DNA of 64,000 nt from Earliella scabrosa (Eukaryota; Basidiomycota; Agaricomycetes; Polyporales; Polyporaceae). The notes under the pieces are model-generated. The model was not told where the DNA came from, ran no database searches, and saw only the letters and a list, made by a program, of their open reading frames with translations. The translations under genes and the position numbers were made by a program. This document shows positions 1 to 11,289 of this stretch, piece after piece. Position 1 is the first letter of the stretch. Every line of letters starts with the position of its first letter. The stretch is taken from contig JABYQQ010000006.1 of NCBI GenBank assembly GCA_022605405.1, forward strand, positions 124,001 to 188,000, written 5' to 3'.

Positions 1-683
1 GTCTGCATTGCGCGCCACGACGTGACGGCTCCCCTCAAGACGGCGCGTCGTCCCGTGCCAACGAGGACGACGCTGGTGTCTCCATGTCCGGAGTGGACGA
101 CGTGGACATGGACACCGATGGTAAATTGAGTCCTGGTGAGGTCTTCGTCCCTTCGTCCTCGCAAATTGTGGTGGAGTCTTCGCTGGAAGTTCCTCTCGTT
201 GAGAGACTGGACAGCGACTACCATGGCGACGGCGAGGAGATGGACCAGGACTTGGCTGATATGGCCCCGAACTCCATTCAAGACGATGAACCTTCGGACG
301 CGGAGATGGAATCTGCTGGGCCACAGTACGGTTTACGTTCGCGAACCGCTGCGTTGACGGGTCGGCGCGGTACAGCGTCCAAGGCTGGAGCATCAAAGGG
401 GGCATCCACAGCCGGTGAGTCTAGGCGCGCTGGGTATTCTCAAATGACTGACAATCTCTCAGGTGCACCTGAATCCTCGCGTAATAAAGGCAAAAAGCGA
501 GAACGATCGGATTCTGCGGCACAGAGCAGAAAGCCTGTGGATGAGCGCAGTCCGAGCAAGAAGAAAGGCCGTAGCCGAGGTGGTAATCGCGGTGCCCGGC
601 GGAACAGCAGTTCCGATGACGACATGAGCCGGGCGCGCTCTCTACACATCGACGAAATGGCCATGCCAGGGCGCGCGGTCTAA
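1..683 (+). CDS. 3' part of an acidic-then-basic, probably nuclear protein; 5' end outside the window
   Basis: The frame is open from the left edge to a stop at 681-683, so this is the C-terminal part of a gene that begins upstream. The visible part starts with an acidic, Asp/Glu/Ser-rich stretch and changes to a Lys/Arg-rich tail with bipartite-looking nuclear localisation clusters (KGKKRER, SPSKKKGRSRGG). A 48-nt segment at 415-462 has a GTGAGT donor and a CTCAG acceptor. Its length is a multiple of three, so the frame is open whether or not it is spliced. No domain is recognisable. Low complexity and nuclear signals suggest a chromatin- or DNA-associated role, which is inference. The gene next to it is an orphan on the same strand. 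Confidence 0.5.
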   Translation, partial: LHCAPRRDGSPQDGASSRANEDDAGVSMSGVDDVDMDTDGKLSPGEVFVPSSSQIVVESSLEVPLVERLDSDYHGDGEEMDQDLADMAPNSIQDDEPSDAEMESAGPQYGLRSRTAALTGRRGTASKAGASKGASTAGESRRAGYSQMTDNLSGAPESSRNKGKKRERSDSAAQSRKPVDERSPSKKKGRSRGGNRGARRNSSSDDDMSRARSLHIDEMAMPGRAV

Positions 684-1219
684 TTCGCGAGAGCCTTCCA
701 TCTGGCGATCACTTGTGCGCGTGTGCCTTCGCCTCCATTCCGGTAATTGGGCTGAAACGCCCCACCCCACGCCCTCGTCTTTTGGATTCCTGATGTGTCT
801 CCTTCGTTCGTTAGCCCTTGCAATATACACTTAAGATCCGGACCTGTGCATATCTTAAAGAAGTGGAAGAATGAATTGTACCGTCTCTGCAACGGGCGGA
901 CCCGGTATGACGCCGATTGACGGACCCCGGACTGTCGGGTGCTCGATATCTATGCCGTGGGTCGTTGGAGAGCGTCTCAGCTGCGTCAGCTTGTAAGAAT
1001 GTTTGAGTTACGCGAAGGCAGCCGACGCAATTTTGATCACGTCTGGGCCAAGAGGCATCACCCGCCTTCAGCGCTTCAGCAACCGCCCGGCTAGTCCGAT
1101 CAGACCGCCGCCGCCGTTGTGCAGACGGGCAGTAGACGGTCTCCACCGTCTCTTGACCTCCCTGCAGCTTCTACGCTTCGTCTCGACATTGCCGCATTGC
1201 ATCCGTTCGGACACCAACC
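684..1219. other. Intergenic; no gene seen
   Basis: Open frames here are short, overlap on both strands and lack start context or splice logic. The stretch ends in a good translation start context (accATGG) for the next gene at 1220. Confidence 0.5.
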
Positions 1220-4200
1220 ATGGCCGGCTCCATCCGCCTTTCCAGCCCTATGTGCTTTTACGATGACCCGCGGCCGGATGATAGTTCCAGCGAGGAGTAA
1301 GTCCGGGTCTTGCATTCATTCCAAACAACACATCGGGCGCTGACTTCGGGTCCAGCGAGCGCGAGAACGTCGAGCGTGAGGACGCGTCGAACGAACAGAC
1401 CCACTTCGAAGGACTCGGCGAGGAGGCCCATGCCTACCCTGCTAATGGCACGCGCAATCTCCTGGACCACGAGGAGGTGTCCGTTCCAGCGACGCTCGAG
1501 TGCGACGATCCTCTGACTCAGAGGACGCTTCTCGACCGCATGCTCGAGCGCACCATCCTTGAGCAAGCGCGAGCGGAGGCCTACGCGAGGAAACCGGCGC
1601 GACCGCTGTATCTGAGCGAGCTGAAAGAGCTGTGGAAGGACGACAATGCTCGCGCAGGTCTCCGACTATTGAAAGAGAAGCGGAAGCTGGTCATTGACGA
1701 TAGATACCGGCTGGACGCGAACCACAAGACTGTCCACTGGGCGATGTTCGAGGTGCGTTGAAAGCATGTCTACTGCACGCGCATACCTAGCCCATTGCAC
1801 CCTCGAAGGTATGCCTGGATTACAAAATGGGAATCACCGCCGACATCGGTCTGGACGCTGCCCTGCCAAACATCAACATTCCCGAGGCCTGCGTCGACCC
1901 TTCGTGGGTGTTCAACATCCGCCCCGACCTCCGTCACTGGGACTACCGCGGCGATCGCGACGTCATAGGCTTTGATCCTGCGGGTCGTATGTTGTACCTT
2001 GGCAAGACTCACGCTGGGGAGGATGTCTGGATCGTTATGGCACCAAACGAGTGTGTGGGCCCCGATGGCGAGGTCCAGGACGTACCGCCGAAGGGCGCCG
2101 AGCCTGCGCGCATGGACCGCAGAACTGCAAACGTGATGTGGGCGTACATTTCCTACGTGTTCACTTGCGTTCACTACCTGGACTTTGCTATGGCGGACAA
2201 ATACCCGGATATTCGGTCCGAGTCAACGCTGGCCCTGTCCACGGACATCCTGTAAGTCTTTTGGCACTACCTGCAATTCGTTCCCATCCTTGCTGTTTGT
2301 GATTCGATGTGCTTCTGAATGGATGGGCGGCGCGTAGCCGGAGATATTGCTTCTCCCTGGCGACGCGAACGGCCCACCTGCTCAGTGGGTCTTGCACATT
2401 CTGACCCGCCTGGGAACGCCGGTGGTCTGCGTCCTCAGGAGACCTTGCGCGGGGTCTGACCCGCCTGGGGACGCGGGATGTCCGCGTTCTCGGCAGACCG
2501 TGCGGGCTCTCACCCGCCCTGGGACGCGGGTGGTCCGCGTCCTCAGGGGACCTTGCAACTTTGTCATTATGACTCGTGTACTGAAACCTGGCTCCTCTGC
2601 ATCCAGATCGCGCCGTGATCTGGTCATGAAAATTCAAACGTTCATCGACTTCAACAAGACCTTCAAGCGGCGTTGGGAGCGCTGGTACAGCGACGCACCT
2701 CGCTCATATCGTCTGCCCGTGTATGAGAACGCGACTCCTCTGAGCCTGATCATCTTGTACGGCCAAAATCGTACCGTGTACAAACCGGAGCAAGCGTCTG
2801 TCGATCATCTCTTCTGGCAGAAAAACTTTGACCCGCTGGTGTTCTCTCGGTTCCAGCTCGCTCTCGCGGTGCACTACTTGTACGTCTCACTCTGACTTGG
2901 TCAGTCCGGTGCCTCTGCTGACAGTGTTGCCAGTGTCTCCATGCCTGCTCAATGGCTCGATGTTGACCCCAATCACATCTTTGAAGAACACGACGAGGTG
3001 TTTGATTCACCCGACCCGGCCACCCGTGAGCGCATCGAGTCCGCCGACGACTTGCGCGAGATGCCCATGTTCAACGACGATGAGGAGGAGATCTCAATAT
3101 ACGACGTCAATGGGGCCCGCATTCCTCGCCGAACCGCTTTCTGCCCAGACAGGCGGTGGCCCTGTGTCGGAGTTCTGCAAGATCTCACCAAAATGCAGTC
3201 CTTGTTTGCCGACCGCACCCACCTGCCCTACAGCAACGAGTTCGAGGACGACTTGGACTCCGACCACGGTTATGGTGCTGGAATCGAGGACGAGGACCTT
3301 GTCCAAGACGCCTACCAAGATACCGCTCGTCGTTTTCAACCGGATGACGTCCGACACACCGGTTATCCTCACTGCTTCATTCCGAACATGGGACAGTGGC
3401 AGGCGCGAGGGTTCATCCAACCGCTTGCAAAGATCGTGCGAGGCATTGAGCGCGATCTTCGCGAAACCCCAGCCGCCGGTTGCTGTATCGCTCCTGTCAG
3501 CTCACAATGTTACAACACGCTCGCCCACCGTGTCCGCACGTCCGCTCGCGCGCATTTGGCGCAAACTGGTCCGATGACAGGAGTTGTAACCGGATCATGG
3601 TCTCGGACTGAGAAGAACGAGATTCATGCGCGGCGCGTGCTTGAGTCCGCACGCCAACGGCTGCCCCATGTGCGTTTGGGAGACCAGATCGAGTCCGCCT
3701 CTCCAACATTCCTCCGCTTGGAGAACGTGTTCACATTTCATCCCCATCGCATGAACCCGGACATCTTTGACGATCCCGACGGCTTCTACAACTATGTCAT
3801 GTCCCCGCTCATTGACGCCTGCGCGCATGGACATGTGTTGGCCGCCATCAAGAATGCGTCAATATGTCTACGCCCAAGGGTAAGCTCCCAAATACCAACC
3901 GTGGCACGGCTGACCTTGCTATACACAGATTTTTCCGGACATTTATCTCATCAGCACTTTCACCGTCACATCGCTAATCCAAGCTCTTTGGAAGAACCAC
4001 CTGGTGCAACCGACAAAGGATTGCGTCCAACTTGCCAGCGTGCAGCGCGCCAATCCTCGTGGTCCGGAACCGCGACCCCTCGGATCCTCCTCACGTGGGA
4101 GTCGATCCCAGGGTGAAAGTCGCTACCCTACACCTCCAGGAACACAGAATGCACCGACTAGATCATCGCGAGGTGCCGCCGGTCCGTCACGATCATCCGG

Positions 4201-6297
4201 CCGCTCAACCCGCCAGCCCTGGCTGATCCGATACCAGCACACTCCACTTCCTCAGTATGTTGAGCTCATGGCTGTTGCAGAGCGTCTCCTCAATTTTGCG
4301 CACACCGGATCAGCGCGGGTGCTTCCCAACGCTCTCCTCACTGCCCTGTTCCCTCTCCGTGCAATCTCCGAGGGGTACATGCCCATGTTCAGCGACGATC
4401 TCATTCTTGGCGGTGACACCAACCTCGGGCCTCACTTCTCGCTGGCACGCTGGCCAAGAAATCAGATCACTGGCAAACCCTATCTTGCCTCAAAGCGCGT
4501 TCAGGAGCTGACGTACGGCTCGGATCACTTCTTGGTGCGTCCTCTGTTTGCCGAACATCTGCCAGCGTCTGCACCCCGACCGATGTTTTAGAACTGACCG
4601 ACTTCTTGTTTCTGGCGTCCAGGCCTACATCAGTCAATTTGAGATGCGTTCTGTACTTGACGCCAGCCCTTTGGGAGCCGCCGGTAGTGAACTCAGCATC
4701 AGCGAAGAGATCCGGCGGATCTGTTCCATTGCTATCAAGGCATACATTGAAGATGTGCGGACGCTGGTGTCAAATTTCGTGACGGCCGAGAAGAACCGCA
4801 TCCTTGCCGATGAAAGACACCCTGGGCGGGCGTGGGTGAAGGTCCGTCTGGAAGACCTGCGGCACTGGATGAAGGATACACGCCCACTGGGTTGGAGGGC
4901 CGGAGATCGCACCACCTACCACCGGCTGTCACGCATCGTGGCCACAACGCGCGATGAGGTCATGGACGGTCTTCCGCGCTCGCGCACCGGATCGTGCTCG
5001 CCGCGCGACTTTGTCGACGCGCTCTACAAGGTCGGCATGGCCGACTCGCTGCAGGCGGTCCGTCCTCCCATCTGGTCTCGTGGAACCGCGTGGTCCGTGC
5101 TCCGCACGGCAATCGCACAGTGCACGCTCCGTCTCCCGGCTAACATGTCGGACGAGGAGCGAGCCGAGGAGATCAAGTCCGCGCTGACCGACTGTGTCCA
5201 TCGCGCCGGCATCAGCTTTTTTCCGGACGTCCGTGAACCCGGCCAGCGCGAACCAGGTCCCGACGGGTGGACCCTCATGGGTCTCCCAAACTCTGTCCGC
5301 TCTAACCTTCAGTCGAGCAACGGAGCATCGGTTGAGGAACGTCTCGAGATTGGGCTGGCCAGAGCGTCCCAGCACGCACTCGCGAACGACACGCATGCCC
5401 CTTGGACGACGACCGAGGTTGACATCATGCAGTACCACGCCTACGTTGATCGACACACGCTTCCTGACGATTTTGACTACGACGAGGCCGACATTGAAGA
5501 CTGCGACGAGTTCACAATCGGATGCTACGACTGGGCGAACAAGCAGCTCAGGAATCATACAGGAAAATGGCGATGCCGCCTTGCGATTCATCTTGCCTTT
5601 CTGATCTCGAAGCTCACTCCGTGCGTGTTCTGGCCAGCCAAGGGCCAGGTTATCGAGGATACAAAGCTGGCTCTCAAAAAGACCGGCAACATTCACGAGG
5701 CGACCGCGCTCTTCCGCTCGCTTCCTTGGGTCAAGCGCAACAACATCAAGGGACTATCCCCCAGTCTTTTCTTCAGTCAGGCTGCAGTCTACTTCCTCAA
5801 CTGGATACATGAAGAGTCCCCTTTGCGCAAGCATCTTCGCACACCGGCGAAGAGTCCGGACATCATGGGCTCCTGGGTCAGCAAGCACAGTACGTTGTTA
5901 GGTTGGAGACACGCTTTTTTCACACTAACCCCACCCATTTACTCTGCACGCAGCGGCAAAATCCCTCGGCGCGGTGAATCTGATCCGCATGGGCATTGTG
6001 ACCAGCTCTAAGGGGCGCATTTTCAAGGCAGTCCGGTCAAGGGAAGACTTTACGCCTCTGCCTAAGGAGGATCTGTACAACTGGTCGCTCACCATCGCGT
6101 CGAAACTGAAGAGTCTCCCAAACGGACCGCATCAGCTGTGTGCGATAATCTTTGGTATAGCTGGTGTCAACACACTGGCGGAGAATGGGCAGTTGCGCGT
6201 GCGATCTCAGGCTGGTCAGCGACGCACTCGAAACGTCGAGGAGGACCCTGATCTGCAGTGGATGGATGAGCGTCCACGCAAGCGACGGCGAACTTAG
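1220..6297 (+). CDS. Orphan 1450-residue protein, eight exons, intact
   Basis: I do not recognise this family. The model joins 1220-1296, 1356-1752, 1809-2251, 2607-2879, 2934-3879, 3929-4534, 4623-5889 and 5954-6297. All introns are GT-AG and the total is 4353 nt, exactly 1451 codons with the stop, so the gene is not decayed. The start at 1220 has a good context. The protein has an acidic N-terminus, a mixed alpha/beta region rich in Trp and Tyr (for example RRWERWYSDAPRSYRLP), a Ser/Arg/Pro-rich linker near residues 680-740, a long mostly helical C-terminal half, and a basic end (RPRKRRRT) that looks like a nuclear localisation signal. Intron 3 is 355 nt, against about 50-90 nt for the others, because it carries a GC-rich repeat array. 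Possible roles include a structural or transposon-linked nuclear protein, but nothing in the sequence decides this. Confidence 0.7.
2402..2565 (+). repeat. Three-copy GC-rich hairpin repeat inside an intron
   Basis: Three copies start near 2402, 2457 and 2511 (period about 54). Each has an acccgcc start, a gacgcgggtggtccgcg-type core and, in two copies, a cctcagg end. The array lies wholly within intron 3 of the 1450-residue gene. It shares its core with the arrays at 6.4, 9.0, 11.3 and 15.2 kb. Confidence 0.7.
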
Positions 6298-6414
6298 GCG
6301 TTGTGGTCTGCGTGGCATGAGGCAATCATTGGGATGTGGTACTATTTCAGATGGGACAGCGATCATCGTTATCGTAGAGCATGTTCTCAACGACAATACC
6401 ACGCTGTGCATTCT

Positions 6415-6625
6415 GAGCCTGGAGACGCGGCGGGTCCGCATTCGCAGCCGGATCAACTGCATCAGCGTGATCGAACATCCCGGAGATGCGGCGGGTCCGC
6501 GTAGGTACTCAAGCGCGTGAACGCAATCGACCTCCCTGGAGATGCGGGGCGTTTGCGTAACCGCAACTTCAGTGTGTGAGCACGATTAAGCACGCTGCAA
6601 ACGCCGCGGGTCCGCGTACTCAGGC
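6415..6625 (+). repeat. Degenerate array of the GC hairpin repeat between two orphan genes
   Basis: Four copies with cores near 6425, 6485, 6540 and 6600 (spacing about 55-63) share the form gagatgcggcgggtccgcg. The third is the most diverged. They fill most of the 437-bp gap between the two orphan genes and probably overlap the 3' and 5' regulatory sequence. Confidence 0.6.
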
Positions 6626-6734
6626 GAGACTGTACAATCGAACTTCCCCGCCTGTCTTCCCTGCGGGGTAACCCAGCACCGCCTCGAGACAGCACGCACA
6701 AGCACCGCAATTAGCCTGACTCGACTTCCTCCAC

Positions 6735-8399
6735 ATGACTCCCCTCCTTAACGTCCTAGTCCGAGCAGCGTGCCGGTTTGCGAAGACTTCAGATCCTCGC
6801 GCGCGTGCAAACGGGTACGCACACACCTACTTTGATCCGGGCGACATCGACCTTGCCCGCCTCTCTCTCTATCCGTCCGACGACGAGCTGCGTCATGTAG
6901 CATGCGAGGCTTGGGAAGAGGCCATGAATCTCTGGGACCTCCTCGGTGTCACCCCATCGGACCTTCTCACCCCAACCGCGCCTCCACCGTCGTTCACTGT
7001 CCACCCCAGCGTCTCGTCATGGTTCGCAGCCGGCAAGGATCCCGTCTACGACTACTACTCACATGATGTCTCCGACGACGAGTCCGACGCCGATGCTGAC
7101 GAGGCATCCCTCTCTGAACAGCTCCAGAAGCTTGTAGACGAGGACGAGAATGCCCCGATCGTGCGCACGGCGGTCACCGATAGGAGGATGCTTGCTCTGA
7201 AGTGCGCGGCTGTAGCACTCACGTTGAGTGACATCAGCGAAGCGTCAGTGTCATATTCCATCCTCATCATGTACCATTACTGATCTACTCATACAGGCAA
7301 GCATTCGAAGAGCCTACTGATGCTGAGCGTCAGGCTATGATGGCGGAAGATGCGGAGTCCGTGGCGGCCGCAATTGCAACTGCTTGCCTGCCTCCCGTCA
7401 TCCTCCCACACTCCGAGCCCATCCGACCATTCGATCGCTTCGCGGGATCTATCGCCTTGAACCATAATCTCTCCACTCTCGTCTCGCTCCGTAGCGAGCA
7501 TGAGACTAAGCGCGCCAAAGCCGCAGTCAGGAAGCGGTTCTTGCTCGGTTCCGGGGATGAAGAAAGGCCGCCGAGTACCGCCGCGGAAACGTCCCGCAAG
7601 CAGACCGCCCAGCAGGCTCTCATTCAAGGAATGCAGCAAGTCGTGCGTCAAGAGCAAGAGGGAGCGATCATCGGGACGGGGCTGGAGCGCGATGCGCGAC
7701 AGTGGAAGGGGCATTATGGCAAGAAGGACACTGCAACAGGAACTCAGCAAATGCTGCGCTCCCTGCAGGCGCAAGGGCACTTGTAGTGCGTATGTTATTG
7801 CTGCTCCCCTAGTTTGGCTACTCACGCTCAGGACAGGTCACGAAGCAGCGTCTCAGGATCTTCCAAGATCATCGTGTCAATTTGGCGCGAGATCTGGGAG
7901 ACGGACGAGTTGGTTCGACCACAACTGTTAGCCAAGACCGAGCGCCGCTGGCCGCCCACATGTATGGTATTGTCTTCTTCAAGGATTGTTTGCTTGTTGC
8001 GCGTGGTGAGTTACATGACGAACGGCGCGCTCAAATTTGAGTCCGAGTCCTGACTAACTCATCTCCTCCGGACCTACAGTACTTGCCATCTACTCGCGTA
8101 GCGGCGGTAAGACGGGCGCGCATGGGTTTCAGCGCGAGGTGAAGAACATCGGCCTTGTTTGCTATCTCGTCATGCGAGCCTACGAGCCAGCCTACGGGCG
8201 TCGATTCCGGTCCATCCACCACGACCTTGCTGGCCTCCAGGTCTACCGGTTCCTGCATCTCCTTGAATTGACCGAGGCCGCCTATTCCGTCTTCCAACAG
8301 CTCACAGGAACGCTCCCTCAGCTCGGGTCCGCGGTGAAGGAGCTTGCGACGGCGTGCCGCAAGTCCAAGGAGCCAGAGGACGAGCCGGAGAACGTCTAG
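6735..8399 (+). CDS. Orphan 487-residue protein, four exons
   Basis: I do not recognise this family. Exons 6735-7243, 7297-7782, 7857-8005 and 8080-8399 sum to 1464 nt (488 codons). The junction 7782/7857 uses a weak donor (gtagtg). I chose it because it is the only pair I found that keeps the frame without the TAG at 7784-7786. The protein has an N-terminal helical part with an acidic patch (SDDESDADADEASL), a Lys/Arg-rich middle, and a better ordered C-terminal third containing AHMYGIVFFKDCLL and YSRSGGKTGAHGFQRE. Near the end is a helical HLLELTEAAYSVFQQL segment. It follows the 1450-residue orphan on the same strand across a repeat array, so the two could be co-inherited. No enzyme motif is evident. 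Confidence 0.6.
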
Positions 8400-8459
8400 T
8401 GTTGTCTGTAGTACGTACTAAGCGTCGTGTAGATGTGATTTATCATCGTTCTGAGCGAG

Positions 8460-8680
8460 AAATTCGCGTGTTCGGAGGGTTTTGAGGCCTGATACCGCGC
8501 ATCCGGACGATTTTATGCCCGTCGGAGGCCTGGTGCGCTTTTCCGGACAATTTCTCGGCGAGCGGCCGAATGCCTCGTGCCATCCGGACATTTTAACCGC
8601 TCGGAAAGGCCTGCCAGTGATCTTCCGGACAAAAATGCCCGATTTTCGGCGATTTGTATCAGGCATTTTCGGTATATGTC
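8460..8680. repeat. Tandem repeat of about 41 bp, four imperfect copies
   Basis: The palindromic hexamer tccgga recurs at about 8502, 8542, 8583 and 8624, spaced 40-41 bp. It is followed by a T- or A-rich patch and alternates with aggcctg or gcctcgtg motifs. The copies are clearly diverged. The array sits downstream of the 487-residue gene and is distinct from the gcggcgggtccgcg family. Confidence 0.6.
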
Positions 8681-9505
8681 GGGGGACCTAACTAGGCATT
8701 GTATCTGGCGCCTGGATCTGTCTTTAGCGAGCGCCGAGACCAAGTTGGCGGTGGCAGTCGAAGACACCAATGTGAGAGAACTTGGTTAGGGTGCGAGCTG
8801 CGGTAAACGTTTGCCGTGAGAAAACAAAGCAGCAGGGCTCATAATTTGTAAGGTTTGAGCCGGCGAGAGGAAGACCTAGAGAATGTACGGTGCTTCAGAA
8901 GGGGAGACTCAGAGACTGCCATGATTGCATAGCTAGGTACCTAGAGACAAACCAGCCGGGCCCCCAGGGTGTTTTACAGGCCCACCTGAAGATGCGGTCG
9001 ATCCGTATCCTCGGCAGCACATCCGGACCCATCACGCATCCTCAGGATGTCGCGTTGCACATACCGACCCACCCGAACACGCGGCGGGTCCGTATACCTG
9101 GGCGGATCAAGTGCATGGGTGCGATTGAACACTCTGGAGACCCGGACGCAAATAACATGACTGTTATCGAGTCATGTTACTTCATGACTCAATAACCGAG
9201 CATGTCGTTACATGTGCGCACGCAGCGCGTTGCCGGAGAGGAGAGCCGGCGTCGTGTGGCGGGTTAACTCTGCGCGGCTCGCATGCGGTGAAGATGTCCC
9301 GCAAATTGCTGATTGACGTCCCAGCATGATTTCAATAGCACAACAACAAACAGACTATCGATACATATTCGCAACTATTCTAACGTTTTGAACCAACCCA
9401 GCCTGATAGAAACGCACCTTCACCGGACAAAGTACTGTACCGTCTCTATGATTTACAACTACAGATACATTCCGACGTTGCCTTTGTTGCGCACCGCTGG
9501 TGTCC
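8681..9505. other. Intergenic; diverged GC hairpin copies only
   Basis: No gene is supported. Between about 8995 and 9145 there are diverged copies of the dispersed repeat, the clearest being cgcggcgggtccgta near 9080. A short inverted repeat (atgactgttatcgagtcat) lies near 9157-9175, followed by a partial echo. Confidence 0.5.
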
Positions 9506-10460
9506 TCACGGCTGGTTCCGGAAATTCTTTTTCGGGGCTTTCTGCTTCTTGCGCCCCTTCGGGGGCCGGTCCTCGCCCTCCTCCCCTGCACGCTGTGCGG
9601 CGTCAACATTCCTTGCCCTCTGTTGACCACGCACCTCTCCTCGCACAAGCTGTGCAGCATCGCGTCGGCCCGCCCGAGGCCGTGCAGCCGGCGCCGGACC
9701 GATACCCTCAGCCTCACCATTGTCTTCTTCATCGGCCGCATCGGCAACTGCGCTGGAGGCCTCGCCCTTGAGAACAAAGGTCCCGCGGTGCCAGCCATAC
9801 GTTCTCTCAAGCTGTCGGGCAAGGCTGTGGACCGTGAGTAGTGTTGATGTGCTCATCCGGCACCACTTGCGTACCTTCCGAGTACGTCCACCCGGACATC
9901 TGTGCCGTGCTGTATAAAGCCGGTCAGTATCCGCAGGTAGACAGAGGCACCGGACGTACCGTCGACGATGTGACTGGATGGATTCCCCACTTCCGCTGCG
10001 CTTCATCCGAAGTCGGACGCAGCGTAAAGTGCGAGCCGGTGTTGGGCGCCTTCAATTTGAAACCCACCTCCTCAAAGGCCTCCCGGCGCCGCCCGGTAAG
10101 CCTACGTAGCATTGTGGCGTTAGTTAGCTTACCGATTTCAGCTTCTTTAATTTGACGGGGCTCCGACGAGACCCATTGGTCTGGAAGATGATGTCGAAGA
10201 CCTGGAGGGCGTGTCAGTATCAAGGGCGGATGAACTTATGCCGCGAATGCTCCAATGATGGGCGCTGTACCCCGCCGCCGTGATCCGGGTAAGTCATATA
10301 GTATCCGAGACATACCTCTTTGGTCCTCGCGGTAACGGACTCAACAGCCATGTGGGCAGTATTGGTGTGAGCAATGCAAGCGGAGAGATGGATGCAGTGG
10401 AGCAACCCGGACTGAGCTGTGGAGGCACGCTTACGCGGCCAGCCGGGGGTCCTAGGTTTC
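9506..10460 (-). CDS. Protein with a HicA/YcfA-like domain (5' end not resolved)
   Basis: Minus-strand exons 10316 to about 10450, 10133-10201, 9960-10079, 9875-9909 and 9506-9824 join in frame by GT-AG introns. The upstream exon encodes a helical NTAHMAVESVTARTKE segment. The core follows the HicA (mRNA interferase fold) pattern: SPVKLKKLKSAFEEVGF, then GSH with the family's conserved His, then a beta hairpin, HGTDVR and LARQLERTYGW. The C-terminal tail is Ala/Arg/Glu-rich and ends very basic (KGRKKQKAPKK). Related domains in fungi have no assigned function to my knowledge, so calling it a toxin would be unjustified. Its 5' end is unclear because no ATG fits well before the first exon. One acceptor (gggag) is unusual, so a decayed gene cannot be excluded. 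Confidence 0.45.
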
Positions 10461-10469
10461 CTAAATGAG

Positions 10470-11289
10470 AAGCGCCGGGTCTTCCAGCGGAAGCAAACTA
10501 TACAGGCAATCCGTATGCTTTAGCAGTAGCACTCGAGTCACTACAGAGGTACTTGGATTGCTTTCTCGGCTTAGCGGACGGGGCGGGTCGGCGAACGGAT
10601 GCGCACGCGGGCTTGCGGCGCGGGCTTGGGGCCCGGTCTACCCGGGTGCAGACATTCTGGTTCGTAGCGCATGCATGCCTACTCGTTCACCTTAATTTAT
10701 ATCTGGGATTAGCCTGCGGGTTCTCCAACCCCGAATCATTCTTTATACAGGGTGTGCGTTGGTGATTCGCCGTTCTGGACGCATCCCGCCGAGGCATGCT
10801 GGCCGATGCGGTTTGACCACGGATCTGTCGGTTCTGGTACAGGTCTCTCTACAGACTCTCCGCATCTCGTGTAGTAAGCGCTACGCTCTTTCAGACGCAT
10901 CCGGTTATGGCTCTGACTCGGTTCAGGGGCATATATTTGGGATAGATATTAGGGTGGTCTATCCCGGGTGTCCAGGATGTCCCCGCTGGACCGAGCCGCC
11001 TCAGATGGAGCCCACTCACAGCGGACTGATTTTAACCCGTGCACCGTCTTGTTATGCTAACCTTGCCCTCGCGCCCTCTTTTTTTTGGAAGTCGGTACAA
11101 ACAATAATATACCTTGGTGATGAGAGTGAGGTCAAGTCGACCCTGCTGTCTAACCCTGAGGAGTCGTCGGAGCGCAAAGATTGGGACAAGTTCAGGCACC
11201 ACGCGCTACCCGTGGCTGTCGTCAATACGCAACCTCTACTGCCCACTGCTGCTCTATTCGTCCCATGCGTGCCTGCAAGCGCTCTGCTA
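10470..11289. other. Intergenic; no convincing gene
   Basis: A long plus-strand open frame runs through here into the repeat array, but its composition changes randomly along its length and it has no recognisable motif. The missing 5' exons of the HicA-like gene could lie here. Confidence 0.4.

Noticed and set aside
7784..7786. TAG in the 487-residue gene read as a premature stop
   Set aside because: The intron 7783-7856 removes it and restores the frame into IFQDHRVNLARD. The donor is weak, so the point remains open.
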